Assembly: GCF_000090795.2 (NCBI RefSeq) | Contig: NW_003546527.1 | Span: forward strand, 61,969-125,968 | Length of the DNA stretch: 64,000 nucleotides | Direction: 5' to 3' | Source of the DNA: Amphimedon queenslandica | Lineage: Eukaryota; Porifera; Demospongiae; Haplosclerida; Niphatidae | Shown: piece by piece, positions 31,473-43,708 of the stretch | Layout of the letters: each line of letters starts with the position of its first letter | Numbering within the stretch: the first letter of the stretch is position 1 | Program-made: the position numbers and the translations under genes | The notes under the pieces: generated by a model | Told to the model about the DNA's origin: nothing | What the model saw: the letters and a program-made list of their open reading frames with translations, nothing else | Databases searched by the model: none

Positions 31473-33722
31473 ATGTCCACTGGTAGGGACAGGACACTTG
31501 AATTTGCTAATATCGTCAAATCTTTTCAGCCAATTAATGTGAGTATGACATTATGTACAATTATAATTGTTATTTTTGTTACGATGGTGGTTACTTTATT
31601 TTTAAAACAACAGGGTGTGCATAAGAGACTCTCATCTCCACCCACTCATGGTAAAAGGTCTGCTTTTCATGCAGCCGCCAAGTGAGTTTGTTATAATAAT
31701 AATAATAATTATTATTATTATTAAAAATCTCTAATTTCTGTTACTTCATAGAGAGATTGGCCGAGAATTAAATAGAACTGTTGCCAAATTAGAGAAACTA
31801 ACAGAACGTAAGTACATGTACTGACAAAAAGAATGATGTTCTTATCATGTACATAATGATCTATTATACATAATAACAAATTATTTTTTGTGTTTCAGTT
31901 GCTAGGGGGAGGAGCTTGTTCGGTGACCCCGCCCTAGAGATACAAGACTTGACCCAATCAATCAAACAGGATCTCTCGAAACTTAATTCCGACATTGCAG
32001 CATTACAGCAATTGTCACAGACAGTTAATTCAAGAGAAAGCAAGCACGTTAAATCACACTCTAGTGCTGTTGTAGTCTCCCTACAGGTAATTAGAACTAT
32101 GTCTTACTATTTTTTATTTTTTATTGTTTTTCAGACAAGATTAGCTGACACTTCCCAAAACTTTAAAAGTGTGCTAGAGATGAGGACTGAGGTCAGTGAA
32201 TAAAATTAATAATTATCATTATTATAATTATAGATGTACATGTACAATGGTTACTTATCATGTACATGTAATGCCAAGAGTAGATAATAATAAGAGGAGA
32301 GTGTCCTATAGTGCAGTATGCTCCCTGTTACATCACGGCATAGTAATAGAAAGTCATATCATATTCCGGTTATTTCCATATTTTATTTGATTAGTTACTA
32401 AAAAATAACTGGCAATAACTACTCAAATAAAATATGGAAATGATCCTTTGTAATGTTGTGAACACATTGCAGAATCTAAAGGTACAGAAACAGAGACGTG
32501 AGCAGTTCTCATCTCCACTCACCTCATCACTAAACAATGACTCACCACTCAATCCTGCAATGAGTAAGTTAATGTATAATGTAGTCACTACACAATGTCC
32601 AGATACAGGGCCAATTATTACTATTGCATTGATGGAGTACATGCAGTATTACCATTTGTCATCAATTCATTGTGATTATTTTGGAGCAACTTTTAAAATT
32701 TATAAAAAATTTATTTTGGGTCAGAATCAACTCAAAATTGCAGCATAGCATAAGAACATGTATATGTATCAGAAAAAATTATAAAAATGGAGAATTTTCT
32801 TTTAGCCATTTTTGACGAAATTTGGTCCAAGATGTAAGGCTATAGCCTTTGGTCTTAGGCCCAATTTTTGAGCAACTTTTAAAAATTCATAATAAATCCA
32901 ATTTTCAACAGAATCAGCTTAAACTTTTTACACAACATAAGAACATGTATATGTATTAGAAGAAATTATAAAAATGGGAAATTCTTTGGGAGCCATTTTT
33001 GACAAATACCCTGTACTATGGCCCAATTTTTGAGCTACTTTAAAAATTCATAAAAATCTATTTTTGATGGGAATTGATACAATACATGTACATGTATCAG
33101 GAAATGTAGTCTGTTACTAGTATTAATATTGTGACTCCTGAAATAAAAACATAGTCACATACGCAATAAATTGTTAAATGAATGCATGGAAAACTTTCTT
33201 ATTGACTATTATACTGAACCTTGTTTTTAATTTTAGCAAATGGATCTTTATTATTGGGTACTGATGATAGAGGAAGAGGGGAAGATGTTAGCATTGACAT
33301 GGGATCAGCTACTCAAATGCAACTCCTACAAGAACAAGTGAGTATATACACACTCTGAATTACCTATTATAATGACTTATGTTACTCTGTAAGGATACTT
33401 ACATTCAAGAGAGAGCTGATGCTATGGCTAACATACACTCAACCATTGTGGAGCTAGGACAGATATTCAGACAACTGGCCACAATGGTAAAGGAGCAAGA
33501 GGAACAAGTTGTGAGGTAATTTGAACCCCCTCCCCTCTTTCTCTCACTCTCTCTCTCTGTAGGATTGATACCAATGTGTCTGAGGCTGAGATAAACATTG
33601 AAGCTGGTTATGGTGAACTATTAAAGTATTTTCGTGGTGTCACCTCAAACCGCTGGCTGATGGTGAAGATCTTTGCTGTGATCATAGTCTTTTTTATTAT
33701 ATTTGTCGTCTTCCTAACCTAA
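31473..33722 (+). CDS. STX5: Syntaxin-5, Golgi Qa-SNARE
   Basis: Nine exons: 31473-31538, 31614-31681, 31752-31807, 31900-32086, 32135-32191, 32473-32563, 33237-33338, 33394-33515 and 33563-33722. The protein begins MSTGRDRTLEF, matching the short human form's MSCRDRTQEF. It has the Habc region (LFGDPALEIQDLTQSIKQDL), the SNARE helix with its central Gln (IHSTIVELGQIFRQLATMV) and a tail anchor (LMVKIFAVIIVFFIIFVVFL). It drives ER-to-Golgi and intra-Golgi fusion. The sequence in frame upstream of the ATG has SLRSRYKPS, reminiscent of the Arg-based ER-retrieval extension of the long human form, but no in-frame ATG is visible without another exon. One intron (32564-33236) carries satellite-family copies. 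Confidence 0.93.
32675..33095. repeat. Satellite-family units in STX5 intron, about 2-2.5 copies
   Basis: Units with GAGCAACTTTTAAAAATTCAT, ACACAACATAAGAACATGTA and a CTATAGCC segment repeat at about 185-bp spacing, in the same family as the 4246-5215 array. Confidence 0.8.
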
Positions 33723-33972
33723 CAATAATTCTCATAATAATAATAATAATGATAATAAATTATTAATAATAACAATATCAATATTGTGCAGTTAATTTAG
33801 TGATGTATAAGGGCAGCGTTGATATTGTTCTGCAAATATTGCACCCAATCTGATGATCCAGATGATAGCCATTATGTTTTAAAAATTTATAAATAAAATT
33901 TATAGATAAATATAGCTGATATAATATGAATAATAATTAAATTATATAATAATTAGAGAGTCAGGTTTTGAA

Positions 33973-36900
33973 CTAGTTTGCTAGAGCATCAGATGCTCTT
34001 CTCTCTTGAGTCTGAAAGCAGGTGCCAGCAGGAAAGAAATCCCACGTTTGCTCCAGATACAGACTCCATATCATTGACTCCTGTTGTGTATATATACACA
34101 GAATAACAGGGCAATCAATAATAATTTTAATTTATTGTAGTCATACCTGTCCAGTAAATTCAGTGTCTGGCTTGCTGATCAAATGAAGCAAGAAGAACCT
34201 GTATATACAATAAAAATGAATTACATACATATCACATGGAGAAATAGCAAGTACATGTAGTCCTTAAGTGAATGATGGCGGTTGATGTGAGTATCAAACT
34301 CGTGGGGATTTTTGAAATCTGCAAGAGACAGGCCGCAGATGAAACACTTGTTTTTCAATTCTTCTAATACTAAGTCGTCTTTCTTCCTCAATTCGCCAAA
34401 AGCATCAATGATGAGACCTAGAGACACATTGGACATGGCATGGAGTCAGGAAGAGGAACTGCCTTGCCTTGAAAAACAGCCAACAAGATGACAATGACAA
34501 CAAAGAAGTATGTCAAATCAAACACTAGTCTCCCCAAATAGACTTGGTCTTCAAAAGCAGAGAGGATAACATCAGCTAAAATTAAAAAAAAAAGACAAAA
34601 TTAACAGTAAAGTCAATCGCATTGTGTACTTGCCTATTCCACCACCTGATCTAAGACCGTGATCAATGTGAAAGAGGAAGCACTATACAAAGAGAGTAAG
34701 AATAAAGAGGAGAAATTGCTTGACTTACTGTCAACATGTTTCCACAGTTGTCCCTCACATAACCAGACTCAACCTGTTGAACATAAAACTTTCTGAAGAA
34801 GCTAAAAGCCACAGCACTGTATATGTATATGACAACTGATGTCACCACTAATGTCATCAAAAGCTGTAGACAAAACAGAAAAGCCACACGTTTAGTTGTA
34901 TTTAGTCATATTGTATCATCATACTTGTTTCATGTTGATTTTTAGAGAGCGAAGGACGTTAACGAGAGTTTTAGATTGGAGGGTCAGTTCGAGTAGATGA
35001 AGAGAGAAAAAGAAAACATTGTATTTGATTCCGGCCAAACTGAGTAGACAATACCCAAGGTGATACCTGAAAGTCTATTAAAAGCAATGAATGACAGTAT
35101 AAATATCATAAATATACACACAATAGCTAACCATATCACTGAAGCATATCATTACTATCCTCCATGCCTGATATCTAACATCAATCAAAGAGGCTCTACA
35201 AAAAAACATTTAATAATAACGAATGACTTATTGGCAGGCTCATTCATTACATTGCATTTGATAATTGTTCATATCTTGAAACTTCATCAAACCTTGACTT
35301 GTTAACAATCCCAAGAGCACTTGCAAGTTTGGTCCTATTCTCTGAAGGACTTTTATCAAACACCTGATGTATCAAATATTAAATACACATTAATGATAAA
35401 TTATTGGATAGTGTCAGTGTCCTTACCCTTTCCTTTATTTGTCTGTCCCAGAATCGTCTTGGGAATGAAGGAGATCTCAGTGCGAGCCTGTCAAAGAAAG
35501 AGAAGTGGTCACTTGTCACAGATCCTTTGTGTTTCTCTAATCTTCTTGCAATATTCTTTTCTTTTTGAAAAATTATAAGTGGTACCTATAAACATATAAT
35601 CATGGAATTAAATGATCTTTAGTATACATATACTATACATATACACAGGATTTCCCACAAAGTATGCTATTGCAAAGTGAGCTGACAAGCACTACAATAC
35701 AGTGCATGGCATTTGGAGCAACTTTAAAATTCATTTAAAAAATCCAAATCAGCTCAAACTTTCTACATAACATAAAAACACGAATATGTATCAGAAAAAT
35801 TATAACAATGGAGAATTCTCTCATTGTAATTTTCTTTGCAATGCCTGGGTCTTTGACCCAATTTCTAAGCAACTTGACAATCCACTGACAAGAAGCTCCA
35901 TGAGCAATGTGGAAAACCCTGCATATACATGTTAATGCTATTACTTTTAAGTGCCAGAATGATACCATCAATAGACAAGAGAGAACAAAGTGTAAGTGAA
36001 TGGATAAGTACAATGAAATCGAATCTTCATTTTTATCAGCCTAAAAATTATAATGTACTCCATTACTACAGACAATATTAATAAATGTTGATGCTTTGCA
36101 AGCAGCATAACAATTAGCCACAAGGAGCAGAGAGACAATCATGCAATGACATACTTGAATTGAAATGAGAATGAGAAAATTGATTAAAATTGTCGTGAGA
36201 ACAAGACAATATTTAATCATGTAGTAACTGTGTGCCAAATGACCTCTCAGAGATTTAGATGCGTACATAGTCCTTGGTAAATAAAACTGGGCTGGTCGAA
36301 AATATTGCATGAAATATTGTTTGAGGAATGAAGGATTGCTAGAGGAATACTTCAATGGACCTTGACCTCCATAGAAACAGAAATCATAAAATACTCTAAA
36401 ACAATGAGAAGTAATGTGTCCATTTATTAAATATTGCTGAAAATGGCTATGAGTACCTGGTGTAATGTACCAAATGAGTGAGAGGTGCTACAATTACTCC
36501 AAGAATCAATGTAAACCAAATGAATGAGAGAAGGCTATGAGCTTTAAGATAGATGTGTCCAGGATCAGTAATACCCAATGACAGAAGCTTAGTTTGTGCA
36601 GAACTCAACATTGATCTACAAGGAAGGACGTGACAAATAAATAATAATAATATTCTTTCATGAAATTCCTACCTTGTGTTATACTGTGCTGTTTCAGGAA
36701 ATTGAGATTTTCGAAGATTATCTGTTCTCTTCTCTCTCTCCTCTTGCTCCACATTAAACATCCTGTCATTATACGTCATCTAAAAAAGGAAAAAACAAGC
36801 ATGGCAAAAGCTCATCATTGTACAAAAATTACCTGAAAAATAGTGTCTTCACAAAAATTCATAAACTCCCCTAGCTTTTCCTTCTGGCTGGTCCAATCAA

Positions 36901-39900
36901 AACTGTGCAGGAAATTATGTCTCGACTCCTAAATTTTTTGAAGATACCATTTTAGTCACGCTGTTAGACCCTATTACCTTGATAGCTGGGTCATTCCATT
37001 GCAATGCGTGTGAAGTCTTAATGTGGAAGTAAACTCGCTCAACATTTCCACTCTTTCCCATCATTTCAATGCAGCCTATGTTGTCCTCAAAGTACTCGGA
37101 GAGTTTGAGGCAATTTTTCTCTATTTCTTTTAGTTTTGGGTTCCCCGGCATTGTGTCGCTTAGCTGACGTATCAAAGCACACAAATGAAAACCTAAAAAA
37201 CAATGATAAAATAATAATTAATGAGAATAAAAGTATATATGAACTAGTGACCTAGTTTATGCGTAGGCTGATAGAATCTCTCAGTGAATTCCTGATAGTC
37301 CAACAGTCCATCTTTATTAGTGTCAGCTAGTTTCATTAAATACTGTATTTCGCTTCTGTTTTTAATGAAATAGTAATTTGATAATAATCATTATAAATGC
37401 AGGTGGATCTGTGAGCCTGGTACACTTACTTAGTATAAAATTGCTGTGCTCTCATTGCTTGCTCAAATTCCTGATATGAAATGAGGCCATCTTTATTGAG
37501 ATCATACTCCTATCATGTGTCTAGATTAATAGATAGTTCATAATAGTTCTAATTACTTTAAATGCTGTTGATGATGAAACATCTTTCAGCTTGATAAATA
37601 TATTGTAAAATGTGATAAGTTCTTTCAAGAATTGATCAGACTCGTGAAGCATGTTTAGCATGTGCTCGCCAACTGCACTAACCTTTGTAGTACCTAAAAA
37701 GATGGAGTAATATTGATTTCAATATCACAAGAAGGTATAATAATAGACTCTACTGACCTTCAAGCATAGCAAGCAGTAAAATAAAGTATTCTTCTTGTAA
37801 GCCTAACAATTCAAGAAGGAGCTCCATGTGACTGGTGTAACAGAACAGCTTCTGCTGAAGGGCGACAAAAACATGCAAAAAGCCACCCATGGCATCCCAA
37901 AAACGACTCTTAGCTAGAGCTTCCTGGTTGCCAACACAAGGGCCCTGTAAAGAGAAGAATTGTAATCAAAGTGACACTTATCAATAACGTCTCTCACCTG
38001 TATATACTCAGTGAGTGTTCTGAACAACTGCTTAGCAACTTTGAATGATAAAAGGAAGGTCTCCCTAGCAGGAAGCTCAAGCGAGTCCTGCTTAGCGTGG
38101 TACCAATAGAAATCCCTGATTGAGTCCTGGAGCTTGAGGAGATAATCAACAGTCGCTATGACAATGTTAGTGGACATGGCATTGGAGCCTTGTGTGCGAA
38201 GAAGATTTTGAAAACCTGTGAAGATGTAATTAAATATAATTTAATATAATTTCAGTTTAATGGCCTATATACCTTCATTGTGTCCTTCACATAGCAATTG
38301 TAAGAATCTGAATAGGGCAAGTACTTGATCTGATGTGGGAAACACTCTTTCACCTAATACGAGAAATGATTATTATTAAATGATGTCCATGTAAAAAGAT
38401 AACACTATACCAATGTTATTTTGATCCTGTACGACAATCTGAGACTTTTCATAAATATTCCAGTCAAGAGTTCTATAGAAGCAAAATTTATATTATAATT
38501 ATGAAGCAAAGTCTTATGTTGTGTAGAAATTTGAGCTCATTACAATATCTTGATTCACTGCATATATCTTTTGCAGCCATAAACACTCTTATTGTATCTC
38601 TTTTGTAATGAATACATGCCATCAATAATAATCTTACCCAAAATGTGATATCAAACCAGCTATACTAGTCCAAAACTCACTGCCGAGGGATTTTACTTTC
38701 TCCATTATTCTCTGTTAATAAATGATTATACTGATTATATTAGCATTCATGATAAGGTTAACACACCTCTTGAGCTGAAGCGTTACCTCCTTCCAGTTGT
38801 ACTATGCCCAGTTTCAAGGTAATGTGGACAAGAGGACATAGTTTACCTAAAATAATGAAGAGTGATATATAGAGAGGGCAAGATGGAAAGAAAATACCGT
38901 TTGAGGAGGTTAGAATTGCCAGTATCATTTCAGGGACTTTTTTCTTAATAAGCAATCCCTGCTTTGCGACCACTTGATACCTAATGCTTTCAAAATTCTA
39001 AGAAAACAAACAAAACCAATAAAATGACAATACTCATGCATGATTACATCATAAATACTGTTTCCTTCTAATTCTTCTGCATCATCAATCATAGTCTGAA
39101 ATGTCTAAAAAAGAATAAAGTGATTGTACTATGCTATGGAGGGTTTCTCACAAAGTATACTAAGTGAGTTCAAATGAGCTGACAAGCACTACAATACAGT
39201 ACATGGCATTTGGAGCAACTTTAAAAATTTATAAAAATTCAAATCAGCTCAAAGTTGATACACAACATGTACGTGTATCAGGAAAAATCATAAAAATGGA
39301 GAGTTTTATCCTTGTGATTTCTGTCAAAATACCCTATAGATAGACAGTGCTGGTTTTTTGGCCCAGTTTTTAGCAACTTGACAATCTGCAAGAAGCTGTA
39401 CAAACAGCCCTAATACTATGCAATATACTTACTTCAATGACAGCATTAGCAAAGGAATCATAAAGATCAGTGCTGTTGCCATACCTACATTAAAAGAGTA
39501 GCTAATGAAAAATCTGGCAACAACAAGGCATTGACTGTTCATGTTATTCATGATACCATTGTCCTGTAGATGCTTGCATTCCCAGCAATGAGAAGAGTTG
39601 TTCCAGAGGATCAACATATCTATCATTAATTAAACTAATAACAGATGATCTGGCTTGTTTCTCTTGATAATACTCTTCTTTATCCTACAAACACATGAAA
39701 TTATACATACATACATACATACATGTACATAAATCATAACTTACTATAATTTCTTCACAAAGATTCTCCATATTGAATGAATGGCATTGTGAAAGCCAGC
39801 TACTTGAGTACTCTTGCAAGAAAAGGTTCATTGCTCTGTGCCTAAAGGAACATATAAGTACGAGTAAATGCCTCACTGGAGGAGGATAATAATGCACTAA

Positions 39901-42900
39901 CTTTTTGAGCCTGTGAAAAGGTACAGCTTTTAAACAAGCCACAATGCCCTCTCTCTTCTTCCTTGACATTGCATCCCTCCATCTTTCTCTCACAATGAGG
40001 GACGGTGTGACAATCTAAGAAGACAAGAAGAAGCAACTTTCACTCATAAATATCATAAGTAGATCTGGAAATGCAGGACTACTACTGATATTATTACTTG
40101 TCTCATGAGCCGCTGGACACGAGCAAAACTTTGAATAACAAAAGGAGCAGTCTTGTATGTCATGAGAATCTGTAATATTTCTCTTTTTTCCTCATCATGA
40201 TTCCTTCCATTGAGCTTGACGTCAATACCAGTTCTACTGTCGCTCTCAGCGAGACACTTAATGAGGTCTAGAATAGCTTGATCTATGTCTGCAGATGATT
40301 TACCAGGCTTTAGGAAGGTAAAGTAAGAATAAAGGAGAGTGAAATTAATGTAGAAAAACCTACTTGATCAAACAGTGGGTTTAACTGCTGGAGAAACTGG
40401 AAAGCAGATGAAGGCAAATGTCGTATGATTGTCATAGCAAATGATATCAATATGTTCCATCTTTCTGTCTTCCTTCCTCTGACATTTTGAATGAAGCTAG
40501 TGCTGCATGAGTTAAGGATTGATGAGAATTTCTATGAAAGCAAGTAAAATCCCCACATTGCCCATTGTAAAGGAGTGTTGTGCTATGGCTTGTACCTGTG
40601 AAGTAAAATAGTGATTGAGAATGAGGGCAGTGTGATGAAATAAAGTCTTATTTCTCAGATCAGCAACAAGGCTGGGGTTCTTCTCAGTGAAGAATACTAA
40701 GAATAGCAAGACTGAGACCAAATCCTGTCCATATAATTTCAATCTCTACAAAAATAAATTGATAATAATCTTGATAATGATTATACTATTAATTTAATGA
40801 TTTGCCTTTTCAAATTGTTTTTGTTTGATAAGGAGATCACTTTCTTTAATGCTCAGTGACGATGTTACAAGTTGCTCCTCTTGCCAGAGTCTTGAACCAC
40901 GATCACTCATTTTCATCAACAACGGAATCAAATGAGTCTTGTATACAGGGATTGAGCAATAGCTGGCTAAGTGACATACTGAACCTATTGTGAGTGCAAG
41001 AAACTGGTAAGTATGGATGAATGGAGGTATGGGGAAAAAGGAGAGAAGGAGGGGGAGAGAGAAGAGAGAGGGAGAAGTAAAAGTACAGGATAAGTCTTTC
41101 ATCCAAGTTGTTTCTTTATCACCCTGGTACTCTGAGAGGATCCTCAATACAAGCTTAAGGACTTTATCCACTTCACTAAAGATCAGTACACAAAATAGTT
41201 TCATACTCACATAAATATTACCACTTACACATTAGAGCCGTTCTTTGCTTCTCTGATGGAACGACTATAAAAATATTTATCAAATAATATCACACATTTA
41301 ATTTATATCTTGAGTATACTTTGTCAGCACAGGTGCAATCACAAGTGCAACAAAAGAGATTTTCTGCGTAGAAAGTTTGAGAAGTGCACCACGCTTGAGT
41401 AGAAGCATAGCAAGACGATTTTCAAAGCGGGAACACTGAAACTTGGAATCAGCTAAGCACACTTCAGATAGACACTGCCCAATAATAGACAAAGTATCAC
41501 TATAGTATAGGAGAGTGAGACAAAGATTAAGCTGTATTAATTCAGTAAGTTCTGTACCTTTCAATGAAAATAGTAATTTCATTACAAACAAGTGAGAAAA
41601 CACAACTAAAGACATCACTGAATCGTGATTTTACCACTCCATTGACTGGACTCATAACAATATCTTCACAACGTCTAAAAAGAGCTGTCAGTGATGGAGC
41701 AAGACAATGAGTAACGTATAGAAAGAGTTTCTTGTCAAACTGGTTTGACTGGTTAGAGTTTATTTTATTTAATGACTTTTCAAGGGACTCTAAAGTTGAG
41801 ATGACGTACGAGAAAAAACTTTTAGTTTCTTCCAAAACTCCAAACTGACTAAAGAGACAAAAAGACAATAGACAACAATCATAATTTTGAAGGCAGGCAC
41901 ATTACATAGTGTGGTTTTATTGGTTCAGTTGGAAAAGTATATACATTGATTGTTACACAATGTATGAGTGCCATTTTTGTGATAATTATTTTGATACATT
42001 AGTAATAATAATACTACTATTAATAATAACTAATAATAATAGCAAGTATTAGTGCTGGGCGATATATCAAAACTCACGATATTTAATCGATATAATGCGG
42101 TATCGATACTTATCAATATCGAAAAAATTCGAAGGAAATATCGATAACAAGACCACGCCCATAAAATGGTTACATAACCTTAATAAATAGTTAATTATTA
42201 GGAGTAACATCTCAAAGATTACTAAAATGTATTCTCTTGGAAAGTAGATGAAGTAGCTGAAGTATATGAAGCCAAAGAAGGTTTTTGGAATGCTTTTCAA
42301 TAATAATTGTCCTCAGAAATAGCTTTATTTAGCCGTTTTAGTAATATTAAAGTTAATGGGTGTGGCTTAATAACTTATCGATAAAAAATATCGATATCTT
42401 CATTTTTAGGCAATATCGTATCATATCGTATTGTTTCAAAATTTTCAATATCGCCCAGCACTAGCAAGTATAAACAGTACGAATACATTAATTGTTTATT
42501 AAAGCAGGGCAGTTTGCCCATTCAAAAATTTTTTCCTAGTTTTAAACTACACCGAATCTCTAATTCGATACACCCTTCCCTGATCTCCTTATAAATGCAT
42601 ATAACGTTACAAGGCTATTATGGGTTGGACTATAATGATATTCATTGCTTGTTTCTGAGGCTTATAACACAATAGTTGTAATCTGATTATCATGTACTAA
42701 AATAAACAAATTACTTCTTAAACCACTCAGCAATAAGTTACTGTACGGGTATAAAATTTTGTGGGGTATAAAATTTCGTGGGGTATAAAATTTTTCGGAT
42801 TTCATGGGTGACTTCTCAACCACAAAAATTAATACCATGGAAATGCTCACTGCGCATGTGCAGCACGTGAAAATCAATCACTTATTGGAAGTGCACGTGC

Positions 42901-43488
42901 AAAAATGCGAAAATTAACCCCCTCAAAATTAAAGAATTAAGAGCTTTTCACTAAAACACGAAATTTTATACCCTCGAAATTTTATACCCATACGGTATTC
43001 ATGAACCTAAAATCAAGCAATCTGATTGGTCAATTAAAAACAAGCATGGCAGAAGTAAAAGTTATTCAATGAGGTGGATGTATTTATGACATTTATCATA
43101 CCGAGGACCTTAGGCCTGAGGTATGATAAGGCCATAGATACCAAGATTACCGACACAGAGTTGTATAACTTTTACGTAGCATATATCAACAATATAAGCT
43201 CCTATGCAATGTATGTAGATGTACCTAACATCAAGGACTTTAATGAGACTCATTGATAAAGACAACAATCGATTTAACAGTTTCTGATTCCTCTCTTTAA
43301 TCGCTTGTAATTCAGTATTCCAGGAGATTTCTCCTTTTGAAGTAGTGGCTTCCCCAGGTGCTACTGTTGCAGTCTTAGAGGTACTGATAAGAAAGGAATC
43401 CAAATGGCTCCCGATGTAAGAATGAACTTCAAAAAACAGCCTAATAAAAGAGAGAGGGAAATAAAGACCCTAATCTATACTACTAGAC

Positions 43489-43533
<45 letters not shown>

Positions 43534-43660
43534 AAGACAAACACAATAGGATGGCCGAAAGAGAGAGGCAAAAAGGGAAAGCCCATAAAAGAGAAACAAA
43601 AATTATTATTATTAGTATTAGTATTATTATTACTATTATTAGTATTATTATTATTATTAC

Positions 43661-43708
<48 letters not shown>

